A stretch of DNA of 64,000 nt from Crocinitomicaceae bacterium (GTDB lineage Bacteria; Bacteroidota; Bacteroidia; Flavobacteriales_D; Crocinitomicaceae), in contig JAKVAQ010000020.1 of assembly GCA_022447665.1 (NCBI GenBank), forward strand, positions 52,505 to 116,504, written 5' to 3'. Under the pieces are notes generated by a model. That model was not told the origin of the DNA, did no database searches, and saw nothing but the letters and a program-made list of their open reading frames with translations. Position numbers and translations under genes: made by a program. Below are positions 1 to 8,026 of this stretch, piece after piece (within the stretch, counting starts at the first letter, position 1; each line of letters starts with the position of its first letter).

Positions 1-1
1 C

Positions 2-799
2 GGTGTTGGCTCAAAAGCTGTAGGATCGATATCCTCAATTCATATCAATCAAATTGAGGCAAATCCATTCAACCCAAGAACGCAATTTGAAGAAGATGCT
101 TTAAATGAACTTGCTGCTTCAATTGGAGAACACGGTATTATTCAGCCATTAACCGTACGCAAGTTAGGGCGTGATAAATACCAACTTATTTCTGGTGAAA
201 GAAGATTTAGAGCTTCGCAACTTGCTGGAGTAGAAGAGGTGCCATGCTACATTCGAGTGGCTGATGACCAAACAATGCTAGAAATGGCATTGGTTGAGAA
301 TATTCAACGTGTAGATTTAAACGCGGTTGAAGTAGCACTCTCATACAAGCGATTAATTGATGAATGTAACTTTACCCAAGAAGAGTTAAGTAAAAAACTA
401 GGGAAGAGCCGTTCTAATATTGCGAACTTTTTAAGACTATTAAACTTGCCTGTTCCAATTCAAGTGGGTATTAAGGAAGGACTAATTTCAATGGGGCATG
501 CAAGAGCTTTATTGTCGTTAAAAACTGAAGAACTTCAGCTTGATGCTTTCAAAAAAGTGATTGCAGACAATCTTTCCGTGAGAGATGTAGAGGCCTTGGT
601 CAAAGGAACTACTCCTAAAACTAAGGGAGGTACGGCGTCTAAATCTGTTTCAGCTGACTTTTCAAGTTTTCAAAGTTCTCTATCAAAGGTTTTCGGCAAG
701 TCTGTTAAAATCAATTCAAACAATAAGGGTGGTGGTAAAGTCGTTATTGCTTTTAACTCTGAAGACGAACTTGAAAATATCATTAACCAATTGGGCTAA
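2..799 (+). CDS. parB: ParB chromosome-partitioning protein, 5' end missing
   Basis: The reading frame is open from base 2, so the start lies outside the window; 265 residues are visible. ParB binds parS sites near the origin, spreads as a CTP-dependent clamp and works with the ParA ATPase in chromosome segregation. Visible are an NPRT motif, the GERRFRA nucleotide-binding motif at about residue 66 with ENIQR further on, and a helix-turn-helix (TQEELSKKLGKSRSNIANFLR) at about 115-140. A basic, glycine-rich linker leads to the C-terminal dimerisation segment. Perhaps 30-40 N-terminal residues are lacking. The DUF5683 gene follows after one base, as is common in Bacteroidota, where parA lies upstream; here parA would be outside the window. 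Confidence 0.95.
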   Translation, partial: GVGSKAVGSISSIHINQIEANPFNPRTQFEEDALNELAASIGEHGIIQPLTVRKLGRDKYQLISGERRFRASQLAGVEEVPCYIRVADDQTMLEMALVENIQRVDLNAVEVALSYKRLIDECNFTQEELSKKLGKSRSNIANFLRLLNLPVPIQVGIKEGLISMGHARALLSLKTEELQLDAFKKVIADNLSVRDVEALVKGTTPKTKGGTASKSVSADFSSFQSSLSKVFGKSVKINSNNKGGGKVVIAFNSEDELENIINQLG

Positions 800-800
800 G

Positions 801-1409
801 ATGTTTGCGTTAAGGCAAATTTCGATTCTCATTTTATTTCTGTTTTTTTCGAACATTTCCTTGGCCAAAGGAATAGATACTTCATATACGCATATTCGAA
901 AAAGAGCGGCGATTTGGTCGGTGTGTTTACCAGGTTCTGGACAGATTTATAATGAAGTTGGGTATAGAAAATATGCAGGTAAAAAGCATAGGGCTTGGTG
1001 GAAGGTGCCCATTATTTACGGCGGACTCGGTGCTACTGGATATTTCTTTTACAATAATTATTCGGAGGCAAGAGGTTTAAAACAAGAGATTCTTTATCGG
1101 AGAGATAATCAGGGGATGATGTTGAATTATACGAATTATTCGAATGAAGATTCCCTCATTAATGGGTATACAGAGTATGACCCCTTTACTGATATGGTAT
1201 TAACTTTCAAGGGTTTTAATGCGAGAGCGCGTGACCGAGATTTGTTAATTTTCGCATTTGCGGGAGTTTGGCTATTGCAAACTATAGAAGCTTATGTCGA
1301 TGCGCACTTTGTTACCTTCGATGTTTCTGACAAATTAACCTTCAGCTGGAATCCACGCTATTTTAACAATACCGAGACTGTAGGATTAGACTTGAGGCTG
1401 AGATTTTAA
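801..1409 (+). CDS. DUF5683 family membrane protein
   Basis: A 202-residue protein starting with ATG one base after the parB stop, so probably cotranscribed. An in-frame start at 729 would lie inside parB and is less likely. It has a signal peptide (hydrophobic residues 8-22), then a conserved block with a GSGQIYN motif (TM2-like) and a hydrophobic helix near residues 70-85, and another near 150-165. This matches DUF5683, a family of unknown function often encoded directly after parB in Bacteroidota. The usual next genes there (dapB, lepB) are missing; an opposed lipoprotein gene abuts its stop codon instead. Confidence 0.8.
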   Translation: MFALRQISILILFLFFSNISLAKGIDTSYTHIRKRAAIWSVCLPGSGQIYNEVGYRKYAGKKHRAWWKVPIIYGGLGATGYFFYNNYSEARGLKQEILYRRDNQGMMLNYTNYSNEDSLINGYTEYDPFTDMVLTFKGFNARARDRDLLIFAFAGVWLLQTIEAYVDAHFVTFDVSDKLTFSWNPRYFNNTETVGLDLRLRF

Positions 1410-1853
1410 TTACTTTACCCCAGCATTCTTTAAGCACTTATTCACTTTACGCTCGTGCTTTTTGCGCTCGTCAGGAGTGGTGTTAGGAGTCGTTAGCATT
1501 TCTTTACAGTGAGAGTCTATTTCTTCCATTCTCGCAAGAATTTTATCAAATTCTTCATCTGTTTCCGCGAAATCAATCGCCTTATTCACAGAATCGTTCT
1601 TCACTACGCAATCACAGAAATCCCATTGAACACCATATTTCTCTTCAATTGCGCTTTCAATTTCTGCTTCTTCATCAACATATCCTGCTGTATCTAAAAA
1701 AGCATTTGAAGTAGTATCAATAGCAGAGGTATCTACAAAAGTTGTGTCAACACCCATGGTATCAATATCATTTCCTTCTCCATCCGAAGATCCTCCGCAT
1801 GAAGTAAAGGCTCCGAATCCTACGCAAATCGTGAAATATAGCAATCGTTTCAT
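1410..1853 (-). CDS. Small acidic lipoprotein, unknown function
   Basis: A 147-residue protein with a lipoprotein signal: basic start, hydrophobic core and a lipobox ending FTSC at about residue 19. It is followed by GGSSDGEGND, an acidic stretch that fits export to the outer membrane in Bacteroidota. A Thr/Asp-rich linker (about 30-60) leads to a charged helical domain with two cysteines in CDCVV and others in SHC and KCLK, which could form disulfides. Its stop abuts that of the convergent DUF5683 gene with no gap. I do not recognise a named family. Confidence 0.7.
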   Translation of the reverse strand: MKRLLYFTICVGFGAFTSCGGSSDGEGNDIDTMGVDTTFVDTSAIDTTSNAFLDTAGYVDEEAEIESAIEEKYGVQWDFCDCVVKNDSVNKAIDFAETDEEFDKILARMEEIDSHCKEMLTTPNTTPDERKKHERKVNKCLKNAGVK

Positions 1854-1945
1854 AATAACGCTAAAGTAAATAAATCACCGAAACAGAACAACAATTCAAG
1901 TAAATTTTCGTAATTTTTGGTATAAGTTTTGTTACGAGTTAAGTG

Positions 1946-2650
1946 ATGAGAAAACTTCTCTTAAGCATATTAATACTATCTACCGCCGGCAAAGGCAACC
2001 TTTCTGCCCAAGTCACCTCCAATGCTGATTCATTAAGAATGGTCGAAAGTGGGGTAGTTCCGGTATATTCTAAAGCTTATTTGATAAAGTACAATCGTCT
2101 CAAGTCTATTATAGTAGAAGTATATCCTTACGCTCTTTACGCCGCGCAGGTCTTAGATGATCTTGAAGCGGAGGCAGAAGGGATTGAAAAAAAGCGCAAA
2201 AAGAAGAAGTTTTACAAAAACGCTTACAAAGGCCTAAAAGAGGACTTTAAATACGTCCTTCTAGATATGTATACGTCTGAAGGAAAATGGCTTATGAAAC
2301 TAGTACATAGAGAAACTGGGATGACTGTTTATGAAATAGCTGAAAAATATAGAGGCAAGAAAAACGCGGATATATTTTCATTGATGGGAAAACTATGGAG
2401 TCAAGACCTTAAGGTGACTTTTGACGCTGATGGTGAGGATAAAATAGCAGAACATGTAGTGTCAGATATAGAAAACGGTATAATTGAACTCGACCACACT
2501 GTTGAAATAACTACAAAGGAAGAATATAAGGAAGGCATGAAAGAGTACCGTGCCAACCAAAAGAAGTACAAAAAGAAAAAGCGTAAAAACAAAAGAACCC
2601 AACGAAAAAACAAGCGTAAAGAGAAAAAAGAAGATAAACAAGATGAGTAA
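1946..2650 (+). CDS. DUF4294 domain protein
   Basis: About 234 residues; ATG at 1946 is preferred over the GTG just before it. There is an N-terminal signal peptide. The conserved core at about residues 45-180 (KYNRLKSIIVEVYPYA, then the segment with GKWLMKLVHRETG and SLMGKLWSQDLKV) matches DUF4294, a family of unknown function in Bacteroidota. The last 35 residues are almost entirely Lys, Arg and Asn, a low-complexity basic tail. The stop overlaps the ATG of the next gene by 8 bases, suggesting translational coupling. Confidence 0.8.
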   Translation: MRKLLLSILILSTAGKGNLSAQVTSNADSLRMVESGVVPVYSKAYLIKYNRLKSIIVEVYPYALYAAQVLDDLEAEAEGIEKKRKKKKFYKNAYKGLKEDFKYVLLDMYTSEGKWLMKLVHRETGMTVYEIAEKYRGKKNADIFSLMGKLWSQDLKVTFDADGEDKIAEHVVSDIENGIIELDHTVEITTKEEYKEGMKEYRANQKKYKKKKRKNKRTQRKNKRKEKKEDKQDE

Positions 2651-3671
2651 AGTTGCAAAAGCTCTTTTCTTTCTTATTCCGATAACTGCATTTGCGCAGT
2701 ACAATTACGTTCCTAATTCTAGTTTTGAGGAGTATGTCTCTTGTCCTGATGGGTACTCACAAATGGAACGTTGTTCCCTCTGGAAAGCGGCTACCTCAGG
2801 CACTTCTGATTATCTAAAGGATTGTGGGTTTATTTCTTCGGTTGGTGTTCCGTCTAACAATATTGGTTTCCAAGAAGCCAGAACGGGTGTTTCTTATGCC
2901 GGTATCATTGCTTATTCACAGAATTCAATTGCAGACTATAAAGAGTACATAGAAGTCAAGTTAAAAGCACCGCTCTTGGAGGGGTATCAATACACCATTT
3001 CTTATCATGTTTCCCTGGCAGAAACAGTAAGTACTTACGCTATTAAGAATTTAGGTTTTGTTCTCTCTCCCCAAGATGTTGGAGTAGATTATTTATTTGG
3101 TACCATTGAGAATGTTCCTTTGAGCGACCCAGGAGATTCATATTATTCCAATACTTCAGAATGGACAGCATTGAGTTTTTCTTATATCGCCTTGGGAGGA
3201 GAAAACTATTTAACATTAGGGAATTTTGAAACTACACCATTTACAGAAACTCAAATAGTAAATCCCTCAGGAGATGGCTTTGCCTATTACTTTATAGACG
3301 ATGTAAGTGTTGAGTTAGATTATAACTCTGCCGTTTTTGGAGAGAATTATGGGAATGGGTACGATACAACGCAAACATCGGATAATGCTTATTATTTGGA
3401 TGGAGCATTAATGGATGTGATCATACCAAATGTCATAACAATTAATGCTGATGGGATCAATGAAGAATTTTTCATCAAGTACTGGGGCTATATAAAAGCA
3501 GAGATACTCATAATTGATCGCTGGGGTAAGGAGGTTTTCAACTCTGATACGTTTATAAATGATTCCTGGAATCCGACTGATAATGCCGATGGTGTTTACT
3601 TTTATATTTTGAAAATGCTCAGGCCTGACGGGGCTTGGGACGATTTTCAAGGAGCAATACAAATCATTTAA
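2643..3671 (+). CDS. Secreted protein with T9SS type B C-terminal sorting domain
   Basis: A 342-residue protein. The ATG at 2643 is chosen because it gives a clean signal peptide (MSKVAKALFFLIPITAFAQ) after the preceding basic tail; an upstream in-frame start would be buried in the DUF4294 gene. The middle (about 22-250) is a predicted beta-rich extracellular domain beginning YNYVPNSSFEEY with several cysteines. The last 80 residues carry hallmarks of the gliding-motility-associated C-terminal domain: IIDRWGKEVFNSD, WNPTDNADGVYFYIL and a hydrophobic end. This domain directs export and anchoring by the type IX secretion system. The cargo function is unknown. Confidence 0.85.
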   Translation: MSKVAKALFFLIPITAFAQYNYVPNSSFEEYVSCPDGYSQMERCSLWKAATSGTSDYLKDCGFISSVGVPSNNIGFQEARTGVSYAGIIAYSQNSIADYKEYIEVKLKAPLLEGYQYTISYHVSLAETVSTYAIKNLGFVLSPQDVGVDYLFGTIENVPLSDPGDSYYSNTSEWTALSFSYIALGGENYLTLGNFETTPFTETQIVNPSGDGFAYYFIDDVSVELDYNSAVFGENYGNGYDTTQTSDNAYYLDGALMDVIIPNVITINADGINEEFFIKYWGYIKAEILIIDRWGKEVFNSDTFINDSWNPTDNADGVYFYILKMLRPDGAWDDFQGAIQII

Positions 3672-3707
3672 TTTAATCGAACCATTTTCATTGGCGTTTG
3701 TTTTAGT

Positions 3708-4586
3708 ATGGAAATGAAGGAGTATTCAATAAAAGAGATCGAAGAGTTTACGGGTATTAAAGCCCACACTCTGCGTATTTGGGAGCAGCGATATGGGCTG
3801 TTTAACCCGAAACGCTCCTCTACAAATATTCGTTCTTATTCTGACGATGACGTTAAGAAAGCTCTAAATATCAATCTTTTATACAGTAATGGGTGGAAGA
3901 TATCTAAGATAGCAGCCCTCAGCGCAGAAGATTTAATATTAGAGGCAGAGAAGATTGTAGGAGAGAGTGGTAAAAGTGATGATCAACAGCTAGATTTTAT
4001 AATAAGGTACATTGTAGCCTTTGATGAGGGAGGTATTGTAGATTCGCTTGAGGAATTATATCAAGAAAAAGGGTTGGTTCAAACCTATACGGATGTACTG
4101 ATACCTTTACTAGTGAGGATTGGAAATCTTTGGCAAGTAGGGGCTGTATCTGTAGCTCAAGAACATTTCTTCTCCAATATCTTGCGAGAATTTATTCTGC
4201 TCAAAACCAATGAGCTAAGCATTAATGAAGGTAGTCCTAAAATGGTTTTGTTTCTGCACGAGAATGAAATGCATGAGTTGGGCCTTTTAATGACACAGTA
4301 CTTCTTGAAGGAGCAAGGAATTAATTGCTTTTATTTAGGAGCAAAGGTTCCTACTGCAGATTTGAAGAAATGTGTTCAATCAGTTAAACCAGATTATCTT
4401 CTAACATCATTCGTATCTAGAATACATAAAGATCAGATAAGGGCAATCGTAAATGAAATTGCTACCTTCTTTGAACTGAAGAACCTAATTGTATGTGGAT
4501 ATCAGGTCGAGCACAACCCAACATCTTTTCCAGAAGGGGTAAAGAAGGTTAAAAGAATCACTGATCTCCCTAGCTTCTTAAAATAG
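3708..4586 (+). CDS. MerR-family regulator with cobalamin-binding domain (CarH/LitR-like)
   Basis: 292 residues: an N-terminal MerR winged helix (about 1-72, with TLRIWEQRYG), a helical cap (about 85-175) and a Rossmann-like B12-binding domain (about 178-290). The cap has the W-x9-EH signature (WQVGAVSVAQEH, about 141-152). The B12 domain has E-x-H-x-x-G (EMHELG, about 187-192), whose His is the lower cobalt ligand in CarH. In CarH/LitR proteins adenosylcobalamin makes the dark-state tetramer bind DNA and light breaks it up, releasing carotenoid genes. That role is inferred here from domains and from the crt operon downstream. A near-match to the downstream motif (TTTGTTTTAG) lies just before the start, so autoregulation is possible. 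ATG 3714 is an alternative start. Confidence 0.88.
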   Translation: MEMKEYSIKEIEEFTGIKAHTLRIWEQRYGLFNPKRSSTNIRSYSDDDVKKALNINLLYSNGWKISKIAALSAEDLILEAEKIVGESGKSDDQQLDFIIRYIVAFDEGGIVDSLEELYQEKGLVQTYTDVLIPLLVRIGNLWQVGAVSVAQEHFFSNILREFILLKTNELSINEGSPKMVLFLHENEMHELGLLMTQYFLKEQGINCFYLGAKVPTADLKKCVQSVKPDYLLTSFVSRIHKDQIRAIVNEIATFFELKNLIVCGYQVEHNPTSFPEGVKKVKRITDLPSFLK

Positions 4587-4634
4587 ATATAATTACCTTT
4601 TAAATAGTTGAAGCCAGCACAGAAGTGTTCGTTT

Positions 4635-4650
4635 TTTTGTTTAAGCAATT
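4635..4650 (+). repeat. 16-bp direct repeat, left copy
   Basis: TTTTGTTTAAGCAATT, identical to 5195-5210. The two copies lie near the two ends of the motif array, 560 bases apart, and share more than the core heptamer. Confidence 0.7.
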
Positions 4651-5194
4651 TTTGCTCCTTGATCAAAGAACATGATTTTGTTATTATTTTAATAAGGAAG
4701 CAGATGGTTTTGTTTAGGCCTTCAATTTGTTTTTCAATATCTAGCTCATCAAACTACAATTTATTTAGATACTTTGTTTAATTTAAATAAAATACTGTTT
4801 TTCAGTGTTTTAAGTCCTTTTAGCTTGTTTTTGTTTAACCTGCATTGATTCTGTTTAACACTTTGTTTAATTTACTCTAAGCTTTGTTTAACGAATGTAA
4901 AGGTTTGATATTCAATGTTTAATATGGTTTTGTTTAGTTTATCCTAAGCTTTTTGTTTAACGAAATCGGAATTATAAGCTGTTTTGTTGAACAAAAACCG
5001 TTAAAAAGGGCAAAAAAACCTCCATTTTAACCTTTTTAGATGCTCAAATCCATATATTATTCTATTTTTGTTTAATTAAAAATAAAAAAAGTTAAACATA
5101 AAAACACCTGAAATACAGTTAGTTAAGTTTTTGTGTTTAACAAAAAATAAAAAAAACTCCACAAAAATTTGGAAAAGTATGTTTAGCCATGTAA

Positions 5195-5210
5195 TTTTGT
5201 TTAAGCAATT
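5195..5210 (+). repeat. 16-bp direct repeat, right copy
   Basis: Identical to 4635-4650. It ends 16 bases before the sigma-factor start codon, a natural position for a repressor or activator site. Confidence 0.7.
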
Positions 5211-5226
5211 GAGTAAAACGTTAAAC

Positions 5227-5721
5227 ATGACAACTTTTGAATTTCAAACACAGATTTTACAACTGTCCGATTTCATTGAAGGATTTGCACTGAAATTTAC
5301 GCGCAATGAAGAAAATGCTAAAGACCTTGCGCAGGACACAATTTTAAAAGCATTTAAAAACAAAGATAAGTTTGCACCAAACACAAACCTTAAAGGATGG
5401 TTAATGATTATGATGCGAAATATCTTTATTAACGGAGTGCGCAAAAAGTCAAACAAAATGACAACTTATAATTCAGATGATTATAAGGTGATTAATGGAG
5501 AGACTGATTTTTATTCGCCACACAATATTCTAGGAACAAAAGAAATTATGGCAATAATCAATGGTTTACCAGATGACTTAAGAGTGCCTTTCTATAGACA
5601 TTACGAAGGTTTTAAGTATCAGGAGATTGCAGACGAATTAGGGCTTCCTCTTGGAACGGTAAAAAGTCGTATATTTCAAGCAAGAAAGCTTTTAGCAGCT
5701 AAACTAACAGACTTAAACTAA
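5227..5721 (+). CDS. ECF-type RNA polymerase sigma factor of the crt operon
   Basis: 164 residues. Region 2 at about 12-80 (KFTRNEENAKDLAQDTILKA, then NLKGWLMIMMRNIFIN) and region 4 at about 108-160 (YQEIADELGLPLGTVKSRIFQARK, a helix-turn-helix) are clear, so it is a sigma-70 family protein of the two-domain ECF type. ATG 5227 is chosen because region 2 begins soon after; ATG 5179 in frame is possible but would run through operator-like motifs. No anti-sigma gene is adjacent. crtI follows 3 bases later, so it is the first gene of the carotenoid operon. In flavobacteria such sigma genes commonly sit between a MerR gene and crtI; its targets are unknown. Confidence 0.85.
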   Translation: MTTFEFQTQILQLSDFIEGFALKFTRNEENAKDLAQDTILKAFKNKDKFAPNTNLKGWLMIMMRNIFINGVRKKSNKMTTYNSDDYKVINGETDFYSPHNILGTKEIMAIINGLPDDLRVPFYRHYEGFKYQEIADELGLPLGTVKSRIFQARKLLAAKLTDLN

Positions 5722-5724
5722 TTG

Positions 5725-7188
5725 ATGAAAAAGATTTCCATTATAGGGGCAGGTTTATCCGGATTGTACGCCGCATGTTCTTTGGCAAAGAAAGGCCATA
5801 AGGTCACCGTATTTGAAAAGAACAGTATGGAAGGGGGGAGATGCCGATACTTTGAAGCCGATGGCTTTAAGTTCGATATGGGGCCTTCATGGTACTGGAT
5901 GCCAGATGTAATTGATGCTTTATTTGAAGAGCTCGGTGAAAACCGTGAGGATTACTTCAAAATTCAGCAATTAGATCCAGGTTACCAGGTGTATTGGAAG
6001 GATGAATTACCAACACAAATACCAACATCTAGAGAAGGTTTAATTGAGCTTTTTGAATCACTTGAAGAAGGTGGAGGAAAGAAGTTTATAGCTTTCTTGG
6101 ATGAGGCTGAAACCAAGTATAAAATCGCTGTAGCGAAATTCTTGGATAATCCTGGAATAAAATGGGGAGAAATCATCAATTTTGACGTTCTAAGGCATGC
6201 GTTTAAGCTAGATTTATTTAAATCAGTGGCTAAAAACGTGAGCAAGAAATTTAAGTCAGATAGAGCAAGAGCGATTCTTAATTTCCCTGCCTTATTCTTA
6301 GGTGAGATGCCGGATAAAATACCGTCACTATACACCCTAATGAATTACGCAGATCTCGAGCTAGGAACTTGGTATCCAGAAGGCGGAATGCATGCTCTTC
6401 CTTCAGCACTTAGAAAAGTTGCAGAAAAATTTGGTGCAGAGTTTCATTTCGATACACCGGTTGAATCATTTTCCATTAGTTCGAAAAATATAACCACTAT
6501 TCACACATCTAAAGGAGACTTCGAGGTTGATGAAGTTATTGGTGGTGCAGATTACAACTTTATTGAGCAAAAATTAGTTCCAAAAGAACACAGAAAATAT
6601 GATTCAAAGTACTGGGATAAACGAAAGATGGCACCTAGTTGCTTAATCTTTTACTTAGGAGTCGATAAAAAAGTTGAAGGTTTACATCATCATAACCTTT
6701 TCTTTGATGAAGACTTATTTGCTCATGGAAAAGAGATTTATGAAAATCCTAAATGGCCAACTAAACCTTTGTTCTATGTTTGTGCACCAAGCAAGACCGA
6801 TAAGGATGTGGCTCCAGAAGGGAAAGAAAACTTGTTTATTCTTATGCCAATCGCTCCAGATATCGAGGATAGCGAAGAAACAAGAGAGAAATATTATAAA
6901 ATCATCATGGAAAGAATGGAGTCACATTTAGACCTAAAAATTCAGGGTGATATCATTTTCAAAAAAAGTTATTGTGTTTCCGACTTTAAGAAAGATTACA
7001 ATTCTTACAAAGGAAATGCATATGGTTTGGCGAATACCTTACTGCAAACGGCAAACCTTAAACCAAAAATTAAATCGAAACTAACCAACCTTACTTACTG
7101 TGGACAGTTAACTGTGCCAGGGCCAGGAATGCCAGCAGTAATGATGTCTGGGAAAGTTGCGGCAAACCTAATTAGCCAGAAATTATGA
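5725..7188 (+). CDS. crtI: Phytoene desaturase
   Basis: 487 residues, normal for CrtI. It introduces four double bonds into phytoene to give lycopene, using FAD at the membrane. The N-terminus has the dinucleotide-binding motif IIGAGLSGLYAACSLAKKG followed by FEKN, then GGRCRYFEADGFKFDMGPSWYWMP, typical of CrtI. The C-terminal FAD-binding block LTYCGQLTVPGPGMPAVMMSG is present. ATG 5725 is used; a TTG precedes it directly. The end overlaps crtB by 4 bases (ATGA), showing translational coupling. A related desaturase lies three genes downstream. Of the two, this one is assigned crtI because it is next to crtB and keeps the classic motifs. Confidence 0.93.
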   Translation: MKKISIIGAGLSGLYAACSLAKKGHKVTVFEKNSMEGGRCRYFEADGFKFDMGPSWYWMPDVIDALFEELGENREDYFKIQQLDPGYQVYWKDELPTQIPTSREGLIELFESLEEGGGKKFIAFLDEAETKYKIAVAKFLDNPGIKWGEIINFDVLRHAFKLDLFKSVAKNVSKKFKSDRARAILNFPALFLGEMPDKIPSLYTLMNYADLELGTWYPEGGMHALPSALRKVAEKFGAEFHFDTPVESFSISSKNITTIHTSKGDFEVDEVIGGADYNFIEQKLVPKEHRKYDSKYWDKRKMAPSCLIFYLGVDKKVEGLHHHNLFFDEDLFAHGKEIYENPKWPTKPLFYVCAPSKTDKDVAPEGKENLFILMPIAPDIEDSEETREKYYKIIMERMESHLDLKIQGDIIFKKSYCVSDFKKDYNSYKGNAYGLANTLLQTANLKPKIKSKLTNLTYCGQLTVPGPGMPAVMMSGKVAANLISQKL

Positions 7189-8021
7189 GAAAATTATTTG
7201 ATAAATATAGCTACGAAGCATCGAAAAAAGTAACAAAAAGTTACAGCACTTCTTTTTATGCAGGAGTTAGATTCTTAGACAAGAGAATTAGAGATGATGT
7301 ACACGCTATATATGGTTTTGTAAGATTTGCCGATGAAATCGTTGATACATTTCATGAGCAGAACAAATCAGAGCTTTTAGAAGAGTTCAAAAACGATACT
7401 TATAAAGCAATTGAGAGAGGTATTTCTATGAATCCAATCTTGAATTCTTTCCAAGCCACCGTGAGAAAATACAATATCGATCATCAGTTAATAGATCAAT
7501 TTCTCCACAGTATGGAAATGGATTTAAACCCTTTGGATTATGATGATAGTAAATACAAAGAATACATTCTCGGATCTGCTGAAGTGGTGGGGCTAATGTG
7601 TTTGAAGATATTTGTTTTTGGTGATCAAGCGGAGTATGATAGATTGACGCCATTCGCAATGAAGCTTGGATCGGCATTCCAGAAAATTAACTTTCTACGT
7701 GACTTAAAAGCTGATTTAGATGAGTTAGGAAGACTTTACTTCCCGAATATTGGACCGGAAGGAATTACTTTAGAGGACAAGCTTGCTATCGAGGAAGAAA
7801 TCGAGAAAGAATTCGAAGAAGCTTACAAAGGAATTATCCAATTACCTAAATCAGCGAGATTTGGAGTGTATGTAAGCTATTCATACTATACGCGCTTATT
7901 AGCAAAGATCAAACGTAAAACAATCAATGACTTAATGAGCGAAAGAATACGTGTGGCTGATCAAACGAAGATGTTTATCTTTTTTAAGTCTTACGTAAAA
8001 AATTCATTTAATTTGCTCTAA
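7185..8021 (+). CDS. crtB: Phytoene synthase
   Basis: 278 residues. It condenses two geranylgeranyl diphosphates to phytoene, the first committed carotenoid step. Both Asp-rich Mg-diphosphate motifs are visible: DEIVD at about 46-50 and, later, the segment NFLRDLKADLDELGRLYFP (about 169-187). The N-terminal segment SKKVTKSYSTSFYAG is also typical. The start overlaps the end of crtI by 4 bases and idi begins 5 bases after the stop. No GGPP synthase (crtE) gene is in the window, so the substrate must come from elsewhere in the genome. Confidence 0.95.
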   Translation: MRKLFDKYSYEASKKVTKSYSTSFYAGVRFLDKRIRDDVHAIYGFVRFADEIVDTFHEQNKSELLEEFKNDTYKAIERGISMNPILNSFQATVRKYNIDHQLIDQFLHSMEMDLNPLDYDDSKYKEYILGSAEVVGLMCLKIFVFGDQAEYDRLTPFAMKLGSAFQKINFLRDLKADLDELGRLYFPNIGPEGITLEDKLAIEEEIEKEFEEAYKGIIQLPKSARFGVYVSYSYYTRLLAKIKRKTINDLMSERIRVADQTKMFIFFKSYVKNSFNLL

Positions 8022-8026
8022 AAAGT

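Larger units (their letters stand above)
4587..5226. promoter_or_regulatory. Regulatory region with a TGTTTAA motif array
   Basis: These 640 bases contain no convincing gene. TGTTTAA occurs 11 times on this strand (first bases near 4638, 4775, 4832, 4852, 4864, 4885, 4916, 4954, 5069, 5134, 5198) and twice as TTAAACA (5092, 5221). TGTTTAG variants lie at 4711, 4931 and 5180, with looser versions at 4729, 4796, 4826 and 4985. Most have extra Ts upstream, giving TTTGTTTAA. Spacing is irregular, several gaps being 20-21 or 31 bases. The last copy overlaps the sigma-factor start codon. I infer a multi-copy operator for the upstream MerR/B12 regulator, or sites for the sigma factor itself; which protein binds is not shown. 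Confidence 0.65.

Noticed and set aside
2401..2704. Minus-strand frames over the basic tail of the DUF4294 gene
   Set aside because: They are the antisense of a Lys/Arg-rich repeat-like coding tail and give hydrophobic low-complexity peptides.
4587..5226. The repeated TGTTTAA region as a CRISPR array
   Set aside because: The repeated unit is only 7-9 bases, spacing is irregular, some copies are inverted and no cas genes are near.
5131..5226. Longer sigma-factor N-terminus starting near 5131 or at ATG 5179
   Set aside because: It would be encoded by operator-like, T-rich repeats and adds residues with no match to region 2; ATG 5227 fits better.
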